Shown here one piece after another: positions 6,349-13,392 of a DNA stretch of 17,427 nt. Source of the DNA: DATMTS01 sp035564555 (lineage in GTDB: Bacteria > Actinomycetota > Actinomycetes > Actinomycetales > Microbacteriaceae). Under the pieces are notes generated by a model. The model was not told the DNA's origin. It worked only from the letters and a program-made list of their open reading frames with translations, and ran no database searches. The stretch lies in NCBI GenBank assembly GCA_035564555.1, contig DATMTS010000112.1, positions 1-17,427 of the forward strand, in the 5' to 3' direction. Positions within the stretch are counted from its first letter, which is position 1. Each line of letters opens with the position of its first letter. The translations under genes were made by a program, and so were the position numbers.

Positions 6349-8213
6349 TCGAGCACCACGCGACGGCCGTTCTGGCGGTGGACGGGATCTCCATCTCGTT
6401 CGCCGATCAGAGCGACCCACGGCGGCCTGCGCGCACGGTCGTCGACGATGTGAGCTTCGCGGTTCGACGCGGCCGCGTGCTCGCGCTGGTCGGCGAATCG
6501 GGCTCGGGCAAGTCGGTGACGGCGATGTCGGCGCTCGGGCTACTGCCCGCCAACGCGCGGGTCACGGGCAGCATCCGGCTCGAAGGGGAGGAACTGATCG
6601 GGGCGGATGCCGCCGCGTTGCGACGAGTGCGCGGGGGACGCATCGGCACGATCTTCCAAGAACCGATGAGCGCGTTCAATCCCGTGTACACCGTCGGGTG
6701 GCAGATCGCCGAGGCGATGCGCACCCACCTCGGATCATCCGGCCGGCGCGAGGCCCGCGAACGCGTCACCGAGCTGCTGCAGTCGGTGGGTCTGCGCGAC
6801 GTGGCACGCGTTGCGCGCTCGCATCCGCATGAACTCTCTGGAGGCCAACTGCAGCGCGCGATGATTGCCATGGCGATCTCGTGCGACCCGGTCGCGCTGA
6901 TCGCCGATGAACCGACGACCGCGCTCGACGTGACGGTTCAAGCCGGCATCCTCGAACTCATCCGGTCGTTGCGCGACCTCAGCGGCACGTCGGTGCTGCT
7001 GATCACCCACGACATGGGGGTGGTCGCCGACCTCGCGGACGACGTCGTCGTGCTGCGCGCGGGCGACGTGGTGGAGCGTGCCGACGTTGCGACGATCTTC
7101 GCCGCTCCGCAGGCGACGTACACGCGGGAGCTGCTGGCCGCCGTGCCGAAGCTCGAGCGCCTCGCCGTTTCCTCCGCCGACCTCGCTTCTGCTGGTGGCT
7201 CGGATGGTCGAGTTGCTGGCGGTCGAGCAGCGACCGAGAGCAGCGAGGACCCGGATCGAGACCCGTCACTGCCTGCTCGATCAGTCGAGGCCCTCGCGGC
7301 GGAGGTGCGCGACGCGACGATCGTGTACGGCTCGAACGGCTGGGGCCGGCGAGCCCTGACGGCAGTCGACGGCGCGACCTTTCGCATCGAGGCCGGCCGT
7401 ACGTTCGGGCTGGTCGGGGAATCGGGCTCCGGCAAGTCGACGCTCGGCCGCGCACTCGCTGGTCTCGCACCGGTGCGCAGCGGATCGGTCGTGGTGGACG
7501 GCGTCGACCTGGCGAGCGCGTCCCGACGCGAGTTGCGCCGCGTGCGCAGCTCGATCGGCTACGTCTTCCAAGACCCTGCGTCATCGATCAATCCGCGTTA
7601 CACGGTGGGCCAGGCCATTGCGGAGCCGATGCGCCTGCATACCCATGCGGGCGGCTCGGCCCGTCGATCCCGGGTCGCCGAACTGCTCGACGCAGTGCAA
7701 CTGCCCGCCGATCACGCCGGTCGCTACCCCCACGAACTCTCCGGCGGCCAGCGCCAGCGGGTCGCCATCGCACGCGCCATCGCACTGAACCCGGCCCTGC
7801 TGATCGCCGACGAACCCACCAGCGCCCTCGACGTCTCGGTGCAGGCGCGCATTCTCGAACTGCTCGACGCGTTGCAGCGACAGTTCGGCTTCGCCTGCCT
7901 CTTCATCAGCCACGACCTCGCCGTCGTGCAGGAGCTCGCGCACGACCTTGCCGTGCTGCGCGCCGGCCGCATCGTCGAGTCGGGGCCGACGAGGCGCGTG
8001 CTGAGCGCGCCGACGCAGCCCTACACGCTTCGGCTGCTCGCCGCCGCACCGGTCGCGGACCCCGAGCAGCAGGAACGGCGCCGCGCCGCGTGGCTCGCGA
8101 TCGCCGGGGAGGACGATGCGGCAAGCTCCGGCTCGGGTGTCGCCGCCCCCGAGCCGGTTGCGGCGACACTCGGCTCCGGGGCACCGCCGAATTCGGGGGT
8201 GGGTGCGCAATGA
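6345..8213 (+). CDS. Fused double ATP-binding protein of the peptide ABC importer (DppD-DppF type)
   Basis: Both nucleotide-binding domains of the importer are joined in one 622-residue chain. Domain 1 has Walker A GESGSGKS (50-57), signature LSGGQ (164-168), Walker B ALIADEP (184-190) and H-loop His222. Domain 2 has Walker A GESGSGKST (358-366), LSGGQ (465-469), LLIADEP (485-491) and His523. All catalytic motifs are intact in both halves, so both sites should hydrolyse ATP. Each domain is followed by the oligopeptide-type tail (ATYTRELLAAVP; TQPYTLRLLAAAP). The linker (about 271-320) is polar and coincides with a REP-like DNA repeat. The last 35 residues are low-complexity Ala/Ser/Gly/Pro and lie over a strong DNA inverted repeat. 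The GTG start at 6345 overlaps the upstream stop and lacks a good ribosome site of its own, so translation is probably coupled; GTG at 6378 is a less likely start. The stop overlaps the next gene (ATGA). Confidence 0.95.
   Translation: MIEHHATAVLAVDGISISFADQSDPRRPARTVVDDVSFAVRRGRVLALVGESGSGKSVTAMSALGLLPANARVTGSIRLEGEELIGADAAALRRVRGGRIGTIFQEPMSAFNPVYTVGWQIAEAMRTHLGSSGRREARERVTELLQSVGLRDVARVARSHPHELSGGQLQRAMIAMAISCDPVALIADEPTTALDVTVQAGILELIRSLRDLSGTSVLLITHDMGVVADLADDVVVLRAGDVVERADVATIFAAPQATYTRELLAAVPKLERLAVSSADLASAGGSDGRVAGGRAATESSEDPDRDPSLPARSVEALAAEVRDATIVYGSNGWGRRALTAVDGATFRIEAGRTFGLVGESGSGKSTLGRALAGLAPVRSGSVVVDGVDLASASRRELRRVRSSIGYVFQDPASSINPRYTVGQAIAEPMRLHTHAGGSARRSRVAELLDAVQLPADHAGRYPHELSGGQRQRVAIARAIALNPALLIADEPTSALDVSVQARILELLDALQRQFGFACLFISHDLAVVQELAHDLAVLRAGRIVESGPTRRVLSAPTQPYTLRLLAAAPVADPEQQERRRAAWLAIAGEDDAASSGSGVAAPEPVAATLGSGAPPNSGVGAQ
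7201..7290. repeat. REP-like short palindromic repeat inside the fused ATPase linker
   Basis: The stretch contains GGTCGAG twice (7206-7212, 7221-7227), a perfect five-base inverted repeat GGTCG/CGACC (7221-7225, 7231-7235), and TCGAGCAG (7223-7230) mirrored by CTGCTCGA (7273-7280). The layout, GGTCGAG then AGCGAG then ATCGAGACC, resembles interspersed intergenic repeats I recall from Microbacteriaceae genomes. Here it is read in frame and encodes residues 286-315 of the ATPase linker. Membership in a genome-wide family could not be tested. Confidence 0.45.
8131..8169 (+). other. Alternative strong hairpins at the ATPase/permease junction
   Basis: A perfect ten-base inverted repeat, GTGTCGCCGC (8137-8146) and GCGGCGACAC (8160-8169), surrounds a 13-base loop. 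A second perfect seven-base pair, GCTCGGG (8131-8137) with CCCGAGC (8148-8154), competes for part of the same sequence. Both lie in the low-complexity 3' end of the ATPase gene, about 40 bases before the DppC-type start. They might act in mRNA processing or in setting the level of the downstream permeases; no T tract follows, so it is not a standard terminator. Confidence 0.5.
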
Positions 8214-9151
8214 CCACGGCCAACACGGTCGAGGGCGAGCCGATCACCGCACGCAAGACCGGCATCCGGCACGTCGCCCGCAGCGTGCTGCGCGACGGCT
8301 GGGCGACCACGGGCGTAGTGATCATCGTCGTGTTCGCGCTCGCCGCGATCTTCGCGCCCCTGGTGACCGGGATCACGGGGCAGAATCCGTACACCTACCA
8401 TCTGAACCTGCTCGACGATTCCGGGGCGCCGAAGGGCTTCGGCGGCGGCATCAGCGCGGCGCATTGGTTCGGCGTCGAACCCCTCACCGGCCGCGACCTG
8501 TTCTCGGTCGTCGTCTACGGCGCCCGCATCTCGCTGCTGGTCGGCGTGAGCGCCACGATCGTCTCCGTGGTGATCGGGGTGCTCGTCGGGATCACCACCG
8601 GATTCTTCGGCGGCTGGTACGACCGGCTGCTCAGCCGGGTCGTGGACGTGATGTTCGGGTTCCCGGTGCTCGTCTTCATGATCGCCCTGACCGCGATCGT
8701 GCCGAGTTCCATCCCACGGCCGGTCTTCATGATCGCGGTGATCGGCTTCTTCGGCTGGCCGCCGGTGGCGCGCGTGGTGCGTGGTCAGGTGCTGTCGCTG
8801 CGCGAACGCAATTTCGTCGTGGCCTCCACCGCGATGGGCGCCGGCTCCGGCCATGTGCTGTTCGCGCAGGTGCTGCCGAACGTGACGGCGACCATCATCG
8901 TCTACACCACGATCATGGTGCCCAGCATGATCGGGTTCGAGGCCGCGCTGTCGTTCCTCGGAGTGGGCGTTCCGCCGCCCACGCCGTCGTGGGGCCGCAC
9001 CATCGGCGATGCGGTCGGCTGGGTGCAGACCAGCCCGATGTACCTGGTGTTCCCGGGCGCGGCGCTGTTTCTGATCACCCTTGCGTTCAACGTGTTCGGC
9101 GACGGGTTGCGCGACGCGCTCGACCCCAGGAGCGGAGGCCGACGGTCATGA
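8210..9151 (+). CDS. Peptide ABC transporter permease (DppC/OppC type)
   Basis: This 313-residue integral membrane protein is one half of the peptide importer channel. It has a short cytoplasmic N-terminus, a first membrane segment around residues 33-53, then the DppC-typical external loop ending in HWFGVEPLTGRDLFSVVVYGARISLLVG. The BPD transport domain follows with about five more segments. The EAA-type coupling loop that contacts the ATPase reads RNFVVASTAMGAGSGHVLFAQVLPN. It ends with the usual FGDGLRDALDPR. The ATG at 8210 overlaps the ATPase stop (ATGA), and the open frame extends 120 nt further upstream, but that part is antisense-like filler inside the ATPase gene. The upstream G-rich stretch is a poor ribosome site, so translation is likely coupled. 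The DppC gene preceding the DppB gene, with both after the ATPase, is not the classic dpp/opp order. Confidence 0.95.
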   Translation: MTTANTVEGEPITARKTGIRHVARSVLRDGWATTGVVIIVVFALAAIFAPLVTGITGQNPYTYHLNLLDDSGAPKGFGGGISAAHWFGVEPLTGRDLFSVVVYGARISLLVGVSATIVSVVIGVLVGITTGFFGGWYDRLLSRVVDVMFGFPVLVFMIALTAIVPSSIPRPVFMIAVIGFFGWPPVARVVRGQVLSLRERNFVVASTAMGAGSGHVLFAQVLPNVTATIIVYTTIMVPSMIGFEAALSFLGVGVPPPTPSWGRTIGDAVGWVQTSPMYLVFPGAALFLITLAFNVFGDGLRDALDPRSGGRRS

Positions 9152-10143
9152 GGATGCTGCGTTTCGTGCTGGTGCGTCTCGCCGGGATGCTCGTGGTGCT
9201 GGCGCTGGTCGCCGCGATCGCGTACGCGATCTTCTACTTGCTGCCGACCAATCCGGCGCAGTTGAGCTGCGGCAAGCCGTGTACACCGGCCGATCTGCAA
9301 CGCGCCAAGGAGTTCATGGGCACCGCGGCGCCCTGGTGGCAGCAGCTCGGGAACTTCCTCTCCGGCATCCTGGTCGGCCGCAGTTTCGGTTCCGGGGATG
9401 CCGCCGTGGTATGCGCCGCTCCGTGTTTCGGATTCTCGTTCCAGCAGAACGCGCCGGTCACCCAACTGATCCTCTCCCGGTTCCCGGTCACGGCATCCAT
9501 CGCCGTCGGTGCCGCCTTGCTCTGGCTCATCACGGGAGTGGCCGGCGGCGTCATCTCGGCACTGCGGCGCGGCACCTGGGTCGACCGCAGCGTCATGTCG
9601 GTGGCGATCGCCGGCGTCTCGGCGCCGAGCTACCTGGTCGGGCTGCTGGCGATCCTGTTCTTCGGGTTCACCCTGCAATGGCTGCCGACCGGCGGATACG
9701 TTCCGCTCACCGAGGACCCGGTGCAGTGGCTCCTGCACCTGATCCTGCCGTGGTGCACGCTGGCCTTCATCACGGCAGCGATCTACGCGCGGCTGACGCG
9801 CGGCCAGATGATCGAGGTCATGGGTGAGGACTACATCCGCACCGCGAGGGCCAAGGGGCTGCGCGAGCCCCGCGTCGTGATCACGCACGGCCTGCGCAAT
9901 GCGCTGATCCCCGTGGTGACGATCTTCGGACTCGACCTCGGTGCACTGTTGGGTGGAACCGTCATCGCCGAGAAGGTGTTCTCGATGCAGGGGCTCGGCG
10001 CCATGCTGATCGATGCCGTGCACACGCTGGACCTGCAACTGGTCGTGGGCTTCACGCTGTTCGCCGCATTCCTGATCGTGTTCGCGAACTTCGTCGTCGA
10101 CCTGATCTACGGTTTCGTGGATCCCAGGGTGAAAGCGGGCTAA
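9148..10143 (+). CDS. Peptide ABC transporter permease (DppB/OppB type)
   Basis: This 331-residue protein is the second channel subunit. It starts with the DppB signature, a basic MLRFVLVRLAG followed by a long hydrophobic helix and FYLLPTNPA. The external loop contains two CX3C pairs, Cys41/Cys45 (CGKPC) and Cys89/Cys93 (CAAPC), which could make disulfides outside the cell; similar cysteines occur in related actinobacterial permeases as far as I recall. The BPD domain begins near PVTASIAVGAALLWL, the EAA coupling loop is EDYIRTARAKGLREPRVVITHGLRNALIP, and the C-terminus is the usual YGFVDPRVKAG. The ATG at 9148 overlaps the DppC stop (ATGA) and has GGAGG nine bases ahead; ATG at 9154 is possible. 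The gene ends the operon with TAA at 10141. Only 27 nt separate it from the convergent regulator gene, and no terminator is evident there. Confidence 0.95.
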   Translation: MRMLRFVLVRLAGMLVVLALVAAIAYAIFYLLPTNPAQLSCGKPCTPADLQRAKEFMGTAAPWWQQLGNFLSGILVGRSFGSGDAAVVCAAPCFGFSFQQNAPVTQLILSRFPVTASIAVGAALLWLITGVAGGVISALRRGTWVDRSVMSVAIAGVSAPSYLVGLLAILFFGFTLQWLPTGGYVPLTEDPVQWLLHLILPWCTLAFITAAIYARLTRGQMIEVMGEDYIRTARAKGLREPRVVITHGLRNALIPVVTIFGLDLGALLGGTVIAEKVFSMQGLGAMLIDAVHTLDLQLVVGFTLFAAFLIVFANFVVDLIYGFVDPRVKAG

Positions 10144-10170
10144 CGGCTGGGCACGTTCGTGACGTCTGGA

Positions 10171-10689
10171 TCACTCGGTCTCGGTGTCGCGTTCCGAGCG
10201 TCGGCGCTCGTCCCATTCGGACAGCAGTTGCGGGAGCCGGCTCTGCACGAACCGGAAGAACTCGGCGAGCTCGACCAGCCGCTCACCGGCGAGCGTCTGC
10301 GGGCCGCCGGCGGCCGCCACGCCGGCTGGCGCCATCGAGATGTAGGAGTCGTAGAGCGAGCTGCCCCGCATCGTCGCCGTGTACCAGGCGTTGTGCGGCA
10401 ATTCGTACAGATCGCGCCTGCTGCCGGGCCGCGTCACCCGTCGCACCATTCCGACCACCTGCAGGTAGCGCACGGCACCGGAGACCGCGCCCGCGCTCAC
10501 CTCCAGCCGCTCGGCCAGTTCGGCCGCCGTCAGTCCGGCGGTCTCGGCGACCGTCAACGCCATCAGCACGCGCGCGGGCATCCGCGGGAACCCGGCAGCC
10601 GTCATGGCGGCAGACATCCGCTCACTGAAGTCGCGCAATGCCTGCTCATCGCGTGCCACTGGCGTCACCCCGCATTCTCGTCGCCCCAT
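10171..10689 (-). CDS. MarR/GbsR-type transcriptional regulator, last gene of the exporter operon
   Basis: The protein has about 172 residues and one winged helix-turn-helix domain. Residues roughly 40-100 contain MPARVLMALTVAETAGLTAAELAERLEVSAGAVSGAVRYLQVVGMVRRV and a wing, GSRRDLYELP. An alpha-helical C-terminal part (ELAEFFRFVQSRLPQLLSEW) is probably for dimerisation. This architecture is typical of small regulators encoded next to drug-type ABC exporters. It follows the permease gene on the same strand, so it is probably the operon's own repressor, acting at the near-palindrome at 13326-13341 (inference). The start is uncertain. The ATG at 10689 has only GAAAGA directly against it. GTG at 10659 has GGGGTGA at better spacing, and GTG codons at 10668 and 10725 are also open. 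Residues before FSERM are not conserved enough for me to decide. Confidence 0.85.
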   Translation of the reverse strand: MGRRECGVTPVARDEQALRDFSERMSAAMTAAGFPRMPARVLMALTVAETAGLTAAELAERLEVSAGAVSGAVRYLQVVGMVRRVTRPGSRRDLYELPHNAWYTATMRGSSLYDSYISMAPAGVAAAGGPQTLAGERLVELAEFFRFVQSRLPQLLSEWDERRRSERDTETE

Positions 10690-10753
10690 TCTTTCAAGGT
10701 GCAGCGCTGCGATCCTCCCCGGCACCGCCTGGACCCGGCGCCGGGCATCCGAC

Positions 10754-12367
10754 TCACACCGTCGTCACGTTCCGTGCCCGGAAGGCCACGGCACCGACCC
10801 CGATCAGCACGAGCGCGAGCAGCGACATCACCCAGGTTCCGCTCCAATCAGCGTTCGCCAGTGGAGCGACCGCGGTGTGCGTCGTCGGCGCGAGAGAACG
10901 CACCCAATCGGGCAGACCGAGCAGGCCGCCGAACTCGCCGAACACGATTCCGAAGCCGAACAGCGTCCAGCCGACGGGGATCGTCACCGGCGGCACGACG
11001 GCGAACGCCAGCGCGGTGATGGCCAGGTAGGCCCCGACGGCGGGCAACTGCGCCAGCGCGAGCGCCGTCGCCTGCCACATGAGGCCCGCGTCGATGCTCG
11101 CCAAGGCGCTGCCGGCGACCAGGCCGCTGAGCGCCAGGATCAGCGCGGATGCCACGAGCGCGACCACGACGTACGACAGGTACCAGCGCAACCGGGACGC
11201 CCCGGTCGCGAGCACGAGTTCAGCGGTGCCCGCGGTCTCTTCCTGGCGCATCCGCATCATGGTCTGGATGGCCGCGCCGGCGACTACCAATCCGACCAGC
11301 GTCATCATGATGCCCAGGAACGACTCGAACACCGTGCCATGGCCGCTGCCCATCGCCTTGACCGCCGTGGCGAGTTGCGGATTCTTCTCCATTGCGTCCT
11401 TCAAGGTGCCGCCGAGCCCACCGATGGCCGCCGCCCCGATGATCGCGCCGACGCCCCAACCGATGATCGAGCCGCGTTGCAAGCGCCAGGCCAGGCTCCC
11501 CGGGCCGCGCAGTGCCACGGATGCCCAGGGCCGTCCGTTACGCGCCGCGACGAGACCTGCCGCGGTGTCGCGCCTGCCCTGCAATGCGAACGCGACGGCG
11601 ATCAGCACGGCGGCGAAGGCGATACCGATCAGCCCCGGCAGCCAGTCGTTCGCAGTGAAGGGCCGGGTGCGCAGAGCCCAGCCGATCGGGCTGAACCAGA
11701 CTGCGGCACCGGGCGTCACGTGCAGACCATCCGGTGCGGTCGTGCCCGCAGCGTTACCGGCTGCATTCAGCACCCAGGCCACCCCGATGATCGCCGAGCC
11801 CCAGCCGTTGGCGGCCCGGGAGGTGGAGAAGATCTGCGCCGTCAGCAGGCCGACGCCGAAGAACGCGATGCCGGCGCAGGCGAGAGCCCAGCCGAGCGTG
11901 AGCGATCCCGCCACCCCGAATCCGGCGGCCATCATGGCGAGGGCCGTGAACAACCCGACCAGCACGTTCAGCGCCGTGGCGTGGATGACCGTCGCCACGG
12001 TCGCCGACCCTCGACCGGCGCGCGTGGCGACGATGAGCTCACTTCGTCCGCTCTCCTCGTCTGCGCGCGTGTGCCGGACGGCCGTGAAGCTGTTCATGAA
12101 CGCGATGAGCAGGGCCAGATAGCTGCCGATCTCGACCATGAAGAATGCGCCCGCGCCGGCGCCGTCGGGCGCGCCGCGCAGTGCGAGCAGCGCGGGATCG
12201 AGTGAGAGCAGCTTGAGCACGCCGACGCGCAGCGGCTCCGTGTTGTACGTCTTGGCGAGCGCGGCTGCGACGAACAATGCCGACAATGCGAGCACGAGCA
12301 CCCAGACGAGCGCGCGCACCCGATCCCGGCGCAGCCGGAACCGCAGCAGGATTCCCAGCGCATTCAT
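10754..12367 (-). CDS. ABC exporter permease, TnrB3-like (COG3559 type)
   Basis: This 537-residue, very hydrophobic protein is the membrane part of an ABC-2-like exporter. It begins with a basic stretch (LLRFRLRRDRVRALVWVLVLALSALFV) leading into the first helix, and about twelve membrane segments can be picked out along its length. The first external loop has the family's NTEPLRVGVLKLLSLDPALLALRGAP, and there is the cytoplasmic TRADEESGRSELIVATRAGR motif, repeated in the second half as RQEETAGTAELVLATGASRLRWYLS. This shows an internal duplication. Proteins of this type are annotated as putative exporters of polyketide antibiotics after TnrB3; the substrate here is unknown. The ATG overlaps the stop of the ATPase gene (ATGA), so the two are translationally coupled. 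The regulator gene follows 28-94 nt after its stop, depending on that gene's start. Confidence 0.93.
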   Translation of the reverse strand: MNALGILLRFRLRRDRVRALVWVLVLALSALFVAAALAKTYNTEPLRVGVLKLLSLDPALLALRGAPDGAGAGAFFMVEIGSYLALLIAFMNSFTAVRHTRADEESGRSELIVATRAGRGSATVATVIHATALNVLVGLFTALAMMAAGFGVAGSLTLGWALACAGIAFFGVGLLTAQIFSTSRAANGWGSAIIGVAWVLNAAGNAAGTTAPDGLHVTPGAAVWFSPIGWALRTRPFTANDWLPGLIGIAFAAVLIAVAFALQGRRDTAAGLVAARNGRPWASVALRGPGSLAWRLQRGSIIGWGVGAIIGAAAIGGLGGTLKDAMEKNPQLATAVKAMGSGHGTVFESFLGIMMTLVGLVVAGAAIQTMMRMRQEETAGTAELVLATGASRLRWYLSYVVVALVASALILALSGLVAGSALASIDAGLMWQATALALAQLPAVGAYLAITALAFAVVPPVTIPVGWTLFGFGIVFGEFGGLLGLPDWVRSLAPTTHTAVAPLANADWSGTWVMSLLALVLIGVGAVAFRARNVTTV

Positions 12368-13305
12368 CGGGTCGCCGCCAGCGACTCATCTGTTGAGGAG
12401 ATCTCGTCGCCGTAGTGCCGCAGGAAGAGTTCCTCGAGAGAGGGAGGGGCGACGATCAGCGATTGCACCTGCAACTCGCCCAACCGCGGCAGCACGCTCG
12501 CTACGTCGGCGGTGTCGACGGTGAAGTGCAGCCGATCGGAGACCAGGACGACATCGTGTGCCCCCGGAATACCGCGAACCGCCGCTTCGTCGATGCCGTC
12601 GCGGGCGAACGAGATCTCGGTTCTGGTCAAGTGCCGCAACTCCGCCAGCGAGCCCGACTCGACAGCGGTGCCCGCCCGGATGATCGTCACGCGGTCGCAC
12701 AGCAATTCGACCTCGGAGAGGATATGGCTGGAGAGCAGAACGCTCGCGCCCTCGTTCTTGGCGATGGTCTGGATCTCCTCGGTGAACACCGCCTCCATCA
12801 CGGGATCGAGCCCGCTGGTCGGCTCATCGAGGATGTAGAGGTCGGCGGGCGCGGCGAAAGCGGCGATCAGCGCCACCTTCTGCCGATTGCCCTTCGAGTA
12901 GGCGCGCGCCTTCTTGCGCGGATCGAATTGGAACGCCTCGACCAGGCGCCGCCGGCGTTCGCGGTACGCAGCCGCCCGGGTGTCTGCGCCGCGCAGCCGG
13001 GCGATGAGGTCGATGACCTCGCCACCGCTCAGGTTGGGCCAGAGCGCGACGTCGCCGGGCACGTACGCGATCCGGTCGTGCAAGCGGGCCGCCGCCGACC
13101 AGGGATCCTGTCCGAAGACCCTCGCGCTGCCGCCGCCGGCCCTGATCAGGCCCAGCAGCACGCGGATCGTGGTGGACTTGCCCGCGCCGTTCGGACCGAG
13201 GAAGCCGTGCACCTCGCCCTGCTCGACGGTGAGGTCGAGTCCGTCGAGGGCCAGCGCGCGCCCGAAGCTCTTCTCCAGACCGCGGGTCTCAATGACTGTG
13301 CTCAT
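12364..13305 (-). CDS. ABC exporter ATP-binding protein (drug-resistance type)
   Basis: The 313-residue ATPase energises the TnrB3-like permease. Walker A is GPNGAGKST (37-45), Walker B is LYILDEP (156-162), the D-loop is SGLDP, and the H-loop is His194. The signature is the divergent YSKGNRQKV (136-144) rather than LSGGQ, and the Q-loop region reads YVPGDVALWPNLSGGE with no clear glutamine. Both traits are, as I recall, usual in this exporter subfamily, so I take the enzyme as active. About 100 C-terminal residues after the ATPase core end in PPSLEELFLRHYG, as in DrrA/CcmA-like proteins. There is no ribosome site near the ATG at 13305. A promoter at 13313-13341 puts transcription start at the ATG itself, so the mRNA is probably leaderless. 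It is the first gene of an ATPase-permease-regulator operon, divergent from a MATE efflux gene. Confidence 0.95.
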   Translation of the reverse strand: MSTVIETRGLEKSFGRALALDGLDLTVEQGEVHGFLGPNGAGKSTTIRVLLGLIRAGGGSARVFGQDPWSAAARLHDRIAYVPGDVALWPNLSGGEVIDLIARLRGADTRAAAYRERRRRLVEAFQFDPRKKARAYSKGNRQKVALIAAFAAPADLYILDEPTSGLDPVMEAVFTEEIQTIAKNEGASVLLSSHILSEVELLCDRVTIIRAGTAVESGSLAELRHLTRTEISFARDGIDEAAVRGIPGAHDVVLVSDRLHFTVDTADVASVLPRLGELQVQSLIVAPPSLEELFLRHYGDEISSTDESLAATR

Positions 13306-13312
13306 GGTTTCG

Positions 13313-13341
13313 AGCGTACGCCTTTTTCATGAATTCGTGAA
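13313..13341 (-). promoter_or_regulatory. Leaderless promoter of the exporter operon
   Basis: On the minus strand TTCACG (13336-13341) and TACGCT (13313-13318) are 17 bases apart, and TACGCT ends seven bases before the ATG at 13305. The expected transcription start is at or beside the A of ATG. Together with the absence of a ribosome site in this interval, this predicts a leaderless mRNA. The -35 box lies inside the palindrome at 13326-13341. Confidence 0.6.
13326..13341. promoter_or_regulatory. Candidate operator, TTCATGAATTCGTGAA
   Basis: The 16-base sequence is a palindrome except for one base pair, and it can also be read as two adjacent eight-base half-sites, TTCATGAA and TTCGTGAA. It is AT-rich in a GC-rich setting and covers the -35 box and part of the spacer of the exporter promoter, where a bound repressor would block transcription. 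Operon-encoded MarR/GbsR-type regulator 10171-10689 is the natural candidate ligand. It also lies about 50 bases before the MATE start, so it could affect both directions. Confidence 0.55.
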
Positions 13342-13376
13342 TCTTTTGAATCAGGGCTGTCGTCGCGGGCGACGGC

Positions 13377-13387
13377 TAGGGTCGAGG
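13377..13387 (+). promoter_or_regulatory. Possible -10 (TAGGGT) and ribosome site (GAGG) of the MATE gene
   Basis: TAGGGT at 13377-13382 is a -10 candidate without a recognisable -35 at normal spacing. GAGG at 13384-13387 lies five bases before the ATG at 13393 and supports that start. The preceding perfect palindrome CGTCGCGGGCGACG (13361-13374) lies in the same short upstream region. Confidence 0.35.
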
Positions 13388-13392
13388 CAGCC

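Noticed and set aside
10604..12205. A 533-codon open frame on the plus strand
   Set aside because: It is antisense to the TnrB3-like permease and regulator, has low-complexity composition, and matches no family.
12364..13305. Defective ATPase because of the non-canonical signature YSKGNRQKV and missing Q-loop glutamine
   Set aside because: This variation is, as I recall, usual in this exporter subfamily, and Walker A, Walker B, D-loop and H-loop are intact.
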